Made by a program: the position numbers and the translations under genes
Shown: piece by piece, positions 1 through 6,615 of the stretch
Layout: the number at the start of each line of letters is the position of its first letter
Position numbering within the stretch: the first letter of the stretch is position 1
From: JAUXFK01 sp034189035
GTDB lineage: Bacteria > Desulfobacterota > UBA8473
Assembly (NCBI GenBank): GCA_034189035.1
Contig: JAXHVA010000108.1
Location: 1 to 13,004 of the forward strand
DNA length: 13,004 bases
Reading direction: 5' to 3'
Notes under the pieces: model-generated
Database searches by the model: none
Seen by the model: the letters and a program-made list of their open reading frames with translations, nothing else
What the model was told of the DNA's origin: nothing

Positions 1-87
1 CTGTCTTGAACGATGTAGGCGTTGCTAACTGCTTGTTTTTTAATTCATTATTGTTGTATTGACTAGAACAGGATTTCGGCGAACTAT

Positions 88-1554
88 TCATTCAGTAGCG
101 GTGCGAAAATCGCTGTTAAATGCATGATGGAGAAAAGCGATATAGGTGCCGGCCAAATTCGTTATGCTTCCATCATCGGATATCATATCCTGAGCCATGA
201 GCACTGCAATGAGAGCACGTGCATTGTCATCAGTACAATACCCATAATTCCTGTCTGGCACTATAAACTTGGCATGCTGGAGAATACCCACATCGTCCGT
301 TAGGCGGATCACATGACTCAGATCGGGATGGGGCAACTCACTGGGAACGATATCCATAGTCATAGGCTTAAAAAAGGCACGCGGTCTATTTTCTCTTTCC
401 CTAATAGCATCGTTGAATACCTCCAGGTACTTACGGGCCACTTCCTTCCATATCATTTTTCGGCAAAAAGTATAGGCGCGCTTTCGCATGGCATGTCTCT
501 CGACCTTGTTTGTAATGAGATCATTCACTTCAGCCCCCAATGCTTCTGAATCTTGAAAGGGGACAATCCTGCCTCGTCCGTCATCCAACATTTCCTCTGC
601 GTGCCAGTAAGGTGTGGATATGGTTGCCTTGCCTGTGCCCAATGCATAGGCAAGAGTACCTGATACGATCTGTTTTTTGTTGAGATACGGTGTCACGTAG
701 ATATCGGCTGCCCCCAGAAACTCGCACAGTTCAGTGAGCTCTACGAATCTGTTATGAAATATGAGATGTTTTTCAACTCCGAGTTGCCGTGCCCTTCGTT
801 GGAGAGAAAGGCGATATGCTTCTCCATGCTCCCTTTTGATATTAGGGTGTGTTGCCCCAAGGATGATATAAACCACATCCGGGTGTTGCCGGATCACACT
901 GGGTAAGGCATCGATCATGAATTCAATGCCCTTTCCGGGTGAAAGCAAACCAAAAGTCAGTATAACCCGTCTTCCTTCCACTCCGAACTGATCCTTGTAA
1001 TAATTTGGATCCACAAAAGGTATGTCCGGAATCCCGTGGTGGATCATCACAACCTTTTCTTTGGGAATTCCGTAAAAATCCGTCAAGATATTTCGGGCTC
1101 GTTTACTCATAACAACCAATCGATCCGAAATATGAAAGATCCCGCTCATGACGGCCATTTGCTTGGGAGAGGGATCGTCAAGAATAGTATGAAATGTCGT
1201 GACAACAGGCATTCGAAGTTTCCTCAAAAGCTCAAGTATATGGGCACCATTATCCCCCCCAAATATACCGAATTCGTGCTGAAGGCATACCACATCTACC
1301 TGATTGAAGTTTAAGAAATCGGCGGCAAGATGATAGTCCGTGAGGTTTTTATGATCCAACTCAAAACGGACACGAGGAGGATAGGGATATCCATCAGGTC
1401 CGTCGTTCATGACCACGGACCAACATTCAGCATCAGGGGCCTCTGATGAAAGGGCTGTAAGGAGGTCTGTGGTAAATGTGGCGATTCCACACTGCCTGGG
1501 AAGGGAGTTGCCGATAAGAGCAATTTTACTTGGGAATGCACTGTATTGAATCAT
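88..1554 (-). CDS. Family 4 glycosyltransferase, C-terminally truncated
   Basis: Predicted retaining GT-B glycosyltransferase that moves a sugar from an activated donor, probably at the cytoplasmic face in polysaccharide synthesis; donor and acceptor are unknown. The N-terminal Rossmann half carries CGIATFTTD (about 22-30). The GT4 C-terminal half starts near FGLLSPGKG (201-209) and includes VTPYLNKKQIVSGTLAYA (287-304). The start at 1554 (MIQYSAFPSK) is preferred because AAAGGAG lies 7 bases upstream; an upstream ATG at 1596 has no such site. From about residue 410 a second domain begins (HVIRLTDDVGILQHA, then YGYCTDDNARAL), which in relatives I recall continues for some 250 or more residues. 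Here it ends after FNSDFRTATE. The other two minus frames of the remaining 87 bases show no continuation. It may share a transcript with the small gene upstream (gap of 83 bases). The GT4 assignment is firm; activity of the truncated form is uncertain. Confidence 0.88.
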   Translation of the reverse strand: MIQYSAFPSKIALIGNSLPRQCGIATFTTDLLTALSSEAPDAECWSVVMNDGPDGYPYPPRVRFELDHKNLTDYHLAADFLNFNQVDVVCLQHEFGIFGGDNGAHILELLRKLRMPVVTTFHTILDDPSPKQMAVMSGIFHISDRLVVMSKRARNILTDFYGIPKEKVVMIHHGIPDIPFVDPNYYKDQFGVEGRRVILTFGLLSPGKGIEFMIDALPSVIRQHPDVVYIILGATHPNIKREHGEAYRLSLQRRARQLGVEKHLIFHNRFVELTELCEFLGAADIYVTPYLNKKQIVSGTLAYALGTGKATISTPYWHAEEMLDDGRGRIVPFQDSEALGAEVNDLITNKVERHAMRKRAYTFCRKMIWKEVARKYLEVFNDAIRERENRPRAFFKPMTMDIVPSELPHPDLSHVIRLTDDVGILQHAKFIVPDRNYGYCTDDNARALIAVLMAQDMISDDGSITNLAGTYIAFLHHAFNSDFRTATE

Positions 1555-1637
1555 ACGTCTTCTCCTTTGGTTCAATAGAGATTCATAAAAGCACATATGA
1601 ATAATTATGTTATTAATGTTGATACGGATGTCTTGTA

Positions 1638-1922
1638 CTATGAATTTTTCAAGCTGAATTCCTTTACTATGATTTTCTTTGTATTATCCTTTTTGATTTG
1701 CAAGATTCCCGAAACATCGACCTCTTCCCTGATGGAAGACATCAACTGCTTTCCTGTTTTGTCTTTTTCTACAATGTATTCTTGTTCATCGAAAGTGAAA
1801 ATACTTATATCAGTAACATTTCCCTTCTCATCCCAACCTGCAGGGATAACAATGCCCTGTATTTTAAGTGTCTTTGGATATTCGTCATTCATGGTTTTCA
1901 TTGAAGGTTTTTCAGAAGCCAT
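1638..1922 (-). CDS. Small conserved-looking protein of unknown function (94 aa)
   Basis: I do not recognise this protein. It is soluble, charged and predicted mostly beta: KIQGIVIPAGWDEKGNV, ISIFTFDEQEYIV, then EEVDVSGIL and KKIIVKEF. Short alternating strands with a closing strand pair would suit a small OB-like barrel, but this is a weak structural guess. There is no signal peptide or membrane segment. The start at 1922 is uncertain: methionines at residues 8 and 11 are alternatives and no strong ribosome site is visible. It is judged real because of its protein-like composition, its place between two same-strand genes, and a near-consensus sigma-54 promoter whose predicted start lies 113 bases upstream. 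That promoter links it to the sigma-54 activator gene next door and, by inference, to the chaperonin operon beyond it. Confidence 0.7.
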   Translation of the reverse strand: MASEKPSMKTMNDEYPKTLKIQGIVIPAGWDEKGNVTDISIFTFDEQEYIVEKDKTGKQLMSSIREEVDVSGILQIKKDNTKKIIVKEFSLKNS

Positions 1923-2045
1923 TGCTATATGCTTGATTACCTATAAATCCTTTGTCCGCAAAGAAATACGGGATAATTTAGATAATAATATAATGTGGAG
2001 CAAGAAAATCGTTTTCCAAATGATTCATAAATATGAGTACAAAGT

Positions 2046-2061
2046 AGCAATCATCGTGCCG
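2046..2061 (-). promoter_or_regulatory. Sigma-54 (-24/-12) promoter of the small gene
   Basis: On the minus strand the sequence reads CGGCACGATGATTGCT. Against the established sigma-54 consensus TGGCACG-N4-TTGCW only the first base differs. The GG (-24) and GC (-12) pairs have the exact required offset. Predicted transcription start is near 2035, giving a 113-base leader before the ATG at 1922. A dyad resembling those upstream of groES lies at -86. Confidence 0.75.
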
Positions 2062-2113
2062 AAATTGTATGTATTGATATGCAAGGGATTATAGATAGAG
2101 GACTGCTAATGCG

Positions 2114-2128
2114 GGAACTGTCAGGTCT
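2114..2128. promoter_or_regulatory. Probable upstream activator site for the 2046-2061 promoter
   Basis: GGAACTGTCAGGTCT matches the RGAACC-N4-GTTCT dyads found upstream of groES except at two defined positions. Its centre is at about -86 from the predicted start of the sigma-54 promoter, almost the same distance as the proximal groES site (-89). Assignment to the adjacent activator is inference. Confidence 0.45.
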
Positions 2129-2194
2129 GATCATGCTGATGATGGTCCTTTCAGTAAATTTGCTTGTAAAAACCTGAATGCTTGAAAATATTGC

Positions 2195-2225
2195 AAAAAA
2201 AAAGAGATGTGAGAATGGGAATCTC
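2195..2225 (-). terminator. Rho-independent terminator of the activator gene
   Basis: Read on the minus strand, GAGAT (2225-2221) can pair with ATCTC (2208-2204), and the stem is followed at once by nine T residues (2203-2195). It lies 27 bases after the activator stop codon. The stem is short and AT-rich, so efficiency is uncertain, but the uninterrupted T run is characteristic. Confidence 0.55.
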
Positions 2226-2252
2226 AATTTCCGATATGAGGGATTGAGGAAC

Positions 2253-3683
2253 TTAATATTCTGTTTTTTTCGATACAGTGCAATGAGACCTAAACATTTC
2301 TTTCTTGATTCCATACTTAGTCATTAATTTATTGAGGTAACGTGTTGAAATGCCCGCTGCTTCTGAAGATTCTTTTATTCTTCCGTTATTTACTGCGAGA
2401 AGTTCTTGAATATACCGCCTTTCAGCATATTCTATACTTCTTCGCCGTACTTCTACAAGGGACAAAGATGAATCCGCAACAAAACGTGTCAAAGGAGCAT
2501 TAGATTCGAATAGCTCCCCAGGGAAGCTCTCCGGTGTAAGAACGGAGGATGTTTCCAATATGTATGCCCGTTCGATAATGTTCTCGAGTTCACGGATATT
2601 TCCTGGCCATGGATACTTTGCGAATGCTTCCAGCACAAGGGGATCAATTCCCATAATCTCCTTCGAGTTTAAGGTATTCATCTTTTTCAAATATGTATTT
2701 ACAAGATGTGGAATGTCTTCTATTCGATTTCTCAAAGGAGGGATTTCAATTGGGAACACATTTAATCGATAATAAAGGTCCTTCCTGAAGAGTCCGTCAT
2801 CACACATCTTCTTCATGTCATTATTTGTAGCCGCAATGACTCGCACATCGGTTTTCAAGACAGTCTCTCCCCCAACCCTCTGAAAAATTCCTTCCTGGAG
2901 CACCTGCAATAGCTTGATCTGTGCTGATGGAGTCATGGTGCCTATCTCATCAAGGAAGATTGTTCCCTTATTTGCGATTTCAAATTTCCCAATTTTCCTT
3001 TTATAAGCCCCTGTAAAAGCGCCCTTTTCATGACCAAACAGCTCACTTTCCAATAATGTGTCAGGAATAGCTCCACAGTGCAAACTGATGAATTGCTCAT
3101 CCTTCCGATTGCTATGTGTGCAAATGAGGTTTGTAAGAACGCCCTTCCCTGTTCCTGTCTCACCCAATAAAAGGACAGTGCTCCTGGTCGGTGCTACTGC
3201 CATCGCTTTTTTGTAGACTGTCTTCATCAGGGGGCTTTCCGTTTGTATTATGTCTCGATAATCCTTTTTCCAGAAAATGTTATGCATGTAATCAAGTTCT
3301 GGTTGAAATACTTCAGCTTCATGGATACTTTCGATTACATGCTTTACTTCGTCTATATGAAATGGATATGTAAGATAACTGTTAGCCCCTGCCTTAACAG
3401 CCATCAGAGTTTCTCTGATCTTCCCTTGGTGAGATAAAATAACGATTTGGAGAGTTGGGTATGTTTGTCGGAAGGGCCGCAATGCCTCCCAATAGTCACC
3501 CGGGGGAATCGACTTCATGAGAATTTCTATATCAATAAAAACGATCTCATAGCGTCTTTCTTTTAACATTTTCAGGGCTGTATCCTTGTCGTATGCTTCA
3601 TCAATTCTGTGGTCCGATTTGTGGCACAAACGGATGGTTTGGATGACATCTCTTTTATTGGATACGATGAGTAAAGCTCGCAT
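2253..3683 (-). CDS. Sigma-54-dependent activator with degenerate receiver domain
   Basis: Cytoplasmic enhancer-binding protein of the NtrC class (476 aa from this start): it binds upstream DNA sites and uses ATP to open sigma-54 promoters. Domains in order: receiver-like 1-120, AAA+ 145-385, Fis-type HTH about 415-460. In the AAA+ part are Walker A GETGTGKG (174-181), GAFTGA (221-226, the sigma-54 contact loop), Walker B FLDE (243-246), FRKDLYYRLNVF (299-310) and WPGNIRELE (359-367). The HTH contains EAAGISTRYLNKL. The receiver keeps the Asp (D51) and a Ser (S84), but the acidic pair is replaced by S8-N9 and the usual Lys-Pro is Tyr-Pro (Y106). The start at 3683 is chosen because the receiver fold begins there; in-frame ATGs at 3743 and 3698 are possible. 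It is divergent from groES, and both flanks carry sigma-54 promoters. Confidence 0.93.
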   Translation of the reverse strand: MRALLIVSNKRDVIQTIRLCHKSDHRIDEAYDKDTALKMLKERRYEIVFIDIEILMKSIPPGDYWEALRPFRQTYPTLQIVILSHQGKIRETLMAVKAGANSYLTYPFHIDEVKHVIESIHEAEVFQPELDYMHNIFWKKDYRDIIQTESPLMKTVYKKAMAVAPTRSTVLLLGETGTGKGVLTNLICTHSNRKDEQFISLHCGAIPDTLLESELFGHEKGAFTGAYKRKIGKFEIANKGTIFLDEIGTMTPSAQIKLLQVLQEGIFQRVGGETVLKTDVRVIAATNNDMKKMCDDGLFRKDLYYRLNVFPIEIPPLRNRIEDIPHLVNTYLKKMNTLNSKEIMGIDPLVLEAFAKYPWPGNIRELENIIERAYILETSSVLTPESFPGELFESNAPLTRFVADSSLSLVEVRRRSIEYAERRYIQELLAVNNGRIKESSEAAGISTRYLNKLMTKYGIKKEMFRSHCTVSKKTEY

Positions 3684-3809
3684 AGCACCCTGAAACATGA
3701 AGTATGCTTCTAATGTATAAAATGAAAAGGAGGCGAAGCACATTTTAAGTACAAAGCATAGATATCTGTTTTCAGAAAAGAACGTTGTATTCCCGTAAAT
3801 AAGATCATC

Positions 3810-3824
3810 AGAACCTCATGTTCT
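3810..3824. promoter_or_regulatory. Distal upstream activator site (dyad) for groESL
   Basis: AGAACCTCATGTTCT is a perfect 5-bp inverted repeat with a 5-base centre, at about -182 from the predicted groES start. It shares RGAACC-N4-GTTCT with the site at 3903-3917; the centres are 93 bases apart, close to nine helical turns. Binding by the adjacent activator is inferred. Confidence 0.6.
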
Positions 3825-3851
3825 TTGCATGTAAACACTGTCCAATGCAAA
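3824..3851. repeat. Inverted repeat TTTGCAT-N14-ATGCAAA
   Basis: A perfect 7-bp inverted repeat in the divergent region between the activator gene and groES. It lies next to the distal dyad, about 150-175 bases upstream of the predicted groES start. It could bind another regulator or influence the activator's own promoter, which I could not locate. Function unknown. Confidence 0.35.
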
Positions 3852-3902
3852 TGTAACAAATATAGTCATTGTAGTCAAGGGGTTATCCTCTCATAAATCA
3901 TA

Positions 3903-3917
3903 GGAACCGATAGTTCT
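3903..3917. promoter_or_regulatory. Proximal upstream activator site (dyad) for groESL
   Basis: GGAACCGATAGTTCT, the same RGAACC-N4-GTTCT pattern as at 3810-3824, centred near -89 from the predicted start. This spacing is typical of sites from which NtrC-class proteins contact sigma-54 polymerase by looping. Confidence 0.6.
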
Positions 3918-3972
3918 CATATAACATGGCTTCAATACAAAATATATTAATAATGTCAAGCCGTTATAATCT

Positions 3973-3988
3973 TGGTATAGCAATTGCT
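3973..3988 (+). promoter_or_regulatory. Sigma-54 (-24/-12) promoter of groES-groEL
   Basis: TGGTATAGCAATTGCT has GG and GC at the exact -24/-12 offset and a perfect TTGCW box. The -24 half deviates from TGGCAC at two positions and the following G is A. Predicted start is near 3999, giving a 44-base leader. A 14-bp perfect palindrome (3977-3990) covers the -12 box. No CIRCE repeat and no convincing sigma-32 or sigma-70 -35/-10 pair is visible before groES. Confidence 0.68.
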
Positions 3989-4042
3989 ATTCTTTAGATT
4001 AGATGAGTAATTCAACATTACGCAGTAAAGGAGGTATTGAAT

Positions 4043-4333
4043 ATGAAAGTAAGACCAGTGAAAGATCGTGTGTTGGTATCCAGAGTAAAAGAAGAAGAAA
4101 AGACCAAAGGCGGAATAATCATCCCTGACTCGGCAAAGGAGAAACCCATGGAAGGGAAGATTATCTCGACAGGAGACGGGAAGATTTTGGAAGACCGCAC
4201 AAAGGTTCCTCTGGATGTGAAAGAAGGAGACAGAGTATTGTTCGGAAAGTACGCAGGAACTGAGATAAAGATCGAAGGAGAGGAATATCTGATCATGCGA
4301 GAGGACGACATCCTCTGTATAATTACAATGTAA
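4043..4333 (+). CDS. groES: Co-chaperonin GroES (Hsp10)
   Basis: Heptameric lid of the GroEL chaperonin in the cytoplasm; it caps the folding chamber in an ATP-dependent cycle. At 96 residues it has normal family length. It opens with MKVRPVKDRVLV, followed by the mobile loop region KTKGGIIIPDSAKEKP (about 18-33) and the typical PLDVKEGDRVLFGKYAGTEIKI core, ending LIMREDDILCIITM. The ATG at 4043 is chosen over a TTG two codons earlier because AAAGGAGG (4027-4034) is spaced 8 bases from it. It is first in a three-gene block with groEL and hsp20, apparently under a sigma-54 promoter instead of the usual heat-shock control. Confidence 0.97.
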   Translation: MKVRPVKDRVLVSRVKEEEKTKGGIIIPDSAKEKPMEGKIISTGDGKILEDRTKVPLDVKEGDRVLFGKYAGTEIKIEGEEYLIMREDDILCIITM

Positions 4334-4348
4334 ATGAGGAGATGGAAA

Positions 4349-5965
4349 ATGGCAAAGGAGATAAAGTACGACCATATTGCAAGAGATCTGGTATTAAAAG
4401 GTGTAAATACTTTGGCGGATGCGGTAAAGATTACCCTTGGTCCAAAAGGGAGGAATGTTATTCTGGAGAAGAGTTTTGGCTCTCCGCTTGTGACCAAGGA
4501 TGGAGTCACTGTTGCCAAAGAGATTGAATTGGAGGACAAATTCGAGAATATAGGTGCTCAAATGGTAAGAGAGGTTGCATCCAAGACAAGCGATACAGCA
4601 GGCGACGGTACTACGACTGCAACGGTTCTTGCGCAGGCAATTTACAGAGAGGGTTCAAAATTGGTTGCCGCAGGTCATAACCCCATGGACCTGAAGAGGG
4701 GGATTGATCAGGCAGTGGAAACTGTCGTAAAAGAGTTAAAAAATCTCAGCAAACCAACCCAGGATCAAAAGGAGATATCCCAGGTGGGAACCATATCCGC
4801 AAATAATGACGAAACAATCGGAAATATTATCGCCGAGGCGATGAACAAGGTCGGTAAAGAAGGGGTCATTACAGTGGAAGAGGCAAAGAGTATGGAGACC
4901 ACATTGGATATTGTTGAGGGCATGCAGTTCGACCGTGGTTATTCATCCCCTTATTTTGTAACAGACGCGGAAAGGATGGAATGCGAGTTAGAAGAACCAT
5001 ACATTCTCATGTACGAAAAGAAGATCAGTACTATGAGAGACATCCTTCCAATACTCGAGCAGATAGCAAAGATGGGCAAACCTATCCTCATCATAGCAGA
5101 GGATATAGAGGGCGAGGCCCTGGCCACTCTTGTTGTCAATAAGCTCCGCGGAACACTGAAGTGTGCGGCTGTAAAAGCACCCGGATTTGGAGACAGGCGC
5201 AAGGCCATGTTGGAGGACATTGCTGTCCTTACCGGAGGTGCTGCGTTGACAGAAGATCTTGGTATTCAGTTAGAGAAGATCACCCTGAATGATCTTGGTT
5301 CTGCAAAGAGAGTGACTATAGACAAAGACAATACCACGGTCATTGATGGAGCGGGCGAAAAGAGCAAGCTTGAAGGACGGGTCAAGACGATTCGAGCTCA
5401 GATAGAAGATACAACATCGGACTATGATAAAGAGAAGCTGCAGGAAAGGCTTGCCAAGCTGATCGGCGGAGTGGCTGTCATTAACGTGGGCGCTGCTACG
5501 GAGACAGAGATGAAGGAGAAGAAGGCGCGTGTGGAAGATGCCCTGAACTCAACCAGAGCGGCAGTGGAAGAGGGAATTGTCCCAGGAGGAGGTGTGGCCC
5601 TTTTGAGAGTGATTCCGGCCCTGGATAAGTTGAAGCTGGAAGAGGATCAACAGTTTGGAGTGAACATCGTGAAACGTGCCCTGGAAGAGCCCATTCGATG
5701 GATCGCAAATAACGCAGGGCATGAGGGTTCGATTGTCGTGGACAAGGTAAAGAAGGAGCAAGGACCATACGGGTTCAATGCGCAGAGTGAGAAGTATGAA
5801 GATATGATACAGTCCGGTATAGTCGACCCTACAAAGGTTACGAGGTACGCTCTTCAAAATGCCGCGAGCGTCGCCTCTTTATTGCTGACAACAGAGGCGC
5901 TTATTGCTGAGAAACCCAAGAAAAAGCCTGAAATGCCGGCTATGCCGCATGGGGGGATGTATTGA
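4349..5965 (+). CDS. groEL: Chaperonin GroEL (Hsp60)
   Basis: Fourteen-subunit ATP-driven folding chamber acting with GroES. At 538 residues it has ordinary length. Hallmarks are the N-terminal ADAVKITLGPKGRNVILEK, the ATP-binding AGDGTTTATVLAQ, the apical segment GYSSPYFVTDAERM, KAPGFGDRRKAMLEDIAVLTGG, and VEEGIVPGGGVALLR near the C-terminus; the tail ends MPHGGMY. The start at 4349 (MAKEIKYDH) follows AGGAG at 4337-4341. An in-frame ATG at 4334, directly after the groES stop codon, has no proper site. The gap to groES is 15 bases, so the two are co-transcribed. No key residue is missing. Many deltaproteobacteria carry more than one groEL; its unusual promoter makes this copy a candidate for a specialised one, which the window cannot show. 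Confidence 0.98.
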   Translation: MAKEIKYDHIARDLVLKGVNTLADAVKITLGPKGRNVILEKSFGSPLVTKDGVTVAKEIELEDKFENIGAQMVREVASKTSDTAGDGTTTATVLAQAIYREGSKLVAAGHNPMDLKRGIDQAVETVVKELKNLSKPTQDQKEISQVGTISANNDETIGNIIAEAMNKVGKEGVITVEEAKSMETTLDIVEGMQFDRGYSSPYFVTDAERMECELEEPYILMYEKKISTMRDILPILEQIAKMGKPILIIAEDIEGEALATLVVNKLRGTLKCAAVKAPGFGDRRKAMLEDIAVLTGGAALTEDLGIQLEKITLNDLGSAKRVTIDKDNTTVIDGAGEKSKLEGRVKTIRAQIEDTTSDYDKEKLQERLAKLIGGVAVINVGAATETEMKEKKARVEDALNSTRAAVEEGIVPGGGVALLRVIPALDKLKLEEDQQFGVNIVKRALEEPIRWIANNAGHEGSIVVDKVKKEQGPYGFNAQSEKYEDMIQSGIVDPTKVTRYALQNAASVASLLLTTEALIAEKPKKKPEMPAMPHGGMY

Positions 5966-6010
5966 AATATTAGATTGGATAGGTAGAGAGATAATTCTTG
6001 GAGTAGATTT

Positions 6011-6502
6011 TTGAATACCCCGGGGAAGACAAACTCAAAAGTAGGAGGTAATGATATTGAAGTGGTACAATGGAGACCATACGGAATAGAATTCAGCAAC
6101 CTTCGCAAAGAAATGGATGATCTGTGGAGAAGGTTCATTGGAGAAACAGCTCCGGCAAGAAGCGTTTCCGGAGAGTGGTCTCCTTCAGTGGACCTCTCAG
6201 AAACTAAAGACAGCTTAGTGGTAAAAGTCGAATTGCCTGGTCTGGAAGCAAAGGACTTTGATGTCAGTATCTCGGGGAATATACTCACAATTAAAGGCAA
6301 AAGGGAAAAGGAAGAACAGGAAAAAAACGATCACTATCACAATGTGGAGAGATACTATGGTGCTTTTCAACGTTCCTTTCAACTTCCAACGGCCATTAAA
6401 GATGAGAAGATTGAAGCGACATTCGATAAAGGCGTATTGAAAATAACGCTCCCCAAAGTTGATGAAGCCAAGAAAAGAGATATAGAAATCAAGGTGAAAT
6501 GA
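6011..6502 (+). CDS. Small heat shock protein, Hsp20 / alpha-crystallin family
   Basis: ATP-independent holdase that binds unfolding proteins in the cytoplasm. The alpha-crystallin domain spans about 56-152: WSPSVDLSETKDSLVVKVELPG, then DVSISGNILTIKGKR, YGAFQRSFQLP and the signature ATFDKGVLKITLP (136-148). The C-terminal IEI (158-160) is the I-x-I motif used in oligomer assembly. The start is unsettled. TTG at 6011 has GGAG 7 bases upstream and gives 163 aa. A much stronger AGGAGG (6043-6048) instead favours a start at the in-frame ATT 6056 (spacing 7) or GTG 6062 (spacing 13), giving about 146-148 aa and a more typical N-terminus (VVQWRPYG). It lies 45 bases after groEL with no terminator between, so it is probably part of the same operon. 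Confidence 0.93.
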   Translation: MNTPGKTNSKVGGNDIEVVQWRPYGIEFSNLRKEMDDLWRRFIGETAPARSVSGEWSPSVDLSETKDSLVVKVELPGLEAKDFDVSISGNILTIKGKREKEEQEKNDHYHNVERYYGAFQRSFQLPTAIKDEKIEATFDKGVLKITLPKVDEAKKRDIEIKVK

Positions 6503-6585
6503 TTGACACTTAATCTTTCCCGGGTTATAATTCATTTTCAAATTTACATGTTCAAGGTACAATTATTTTTTAACTAGTGTCAATC
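6501..6585. repeat. 10-bp inverted repeat GATTGACACT flanking the sigma-70 promoter start region
   Basis: GATTGACACT (6501-6510) recurs in perfect inverted form at 6576-6585, enclosing 65 bases. The left arm contains the -35 box of the promoter at 6503-6531 and the right arm is about 40 bases into the transcript. It could be a paired operator or the ends of a small inserted element; the sequence does not decide. Confidence 0.4.
6503..6531 (+). promoter_or_regulatory. Perfect-consensus sigma-70 promoter
   Basis: TTGACA (6503-6508) and TATAAT (6526-6531) are separated by exactly 17 bases, matching the housekeeping consensus at all 12 positions. It begins right after the hsp20 stop codon and points at the OmpA-type lipoprotein gene. 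Predicted start is near 6538. Confidence 0.8.
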
Positions 6586-6615
6586 CATAAATGGCCCTTT
6601 TCCCCAATGTATGAT

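Noticed and set aside
2051..2314. Minus-strand open frame of 87 codons downstream of the activator gene
   Set aside because: It overlaps the activator end, the terminator and the sigma-54 promoter, and its composition is not protein-like.
3965..3970. TATAAT before groES as a sigma-70 -10 box
   Set aside because: No acceptable -35 hexamer lies 16-18 bases upstream; the region there is plain AT-rich sequence.
4334..4348. Earlier ATG for groEL directly after the groES stop codon
   Set aside because: It would add MRRWK, unlike GroEL N-termini, and the AGGAG site is placed for the ATG at 4349.
4994..5008. AGAACCATACATTCT inside groEL resembles the activator dyad
   Set aside because: It has one mismatch and sits in constrained coding sequence (EEPYILM), so it is most likely coincidence.
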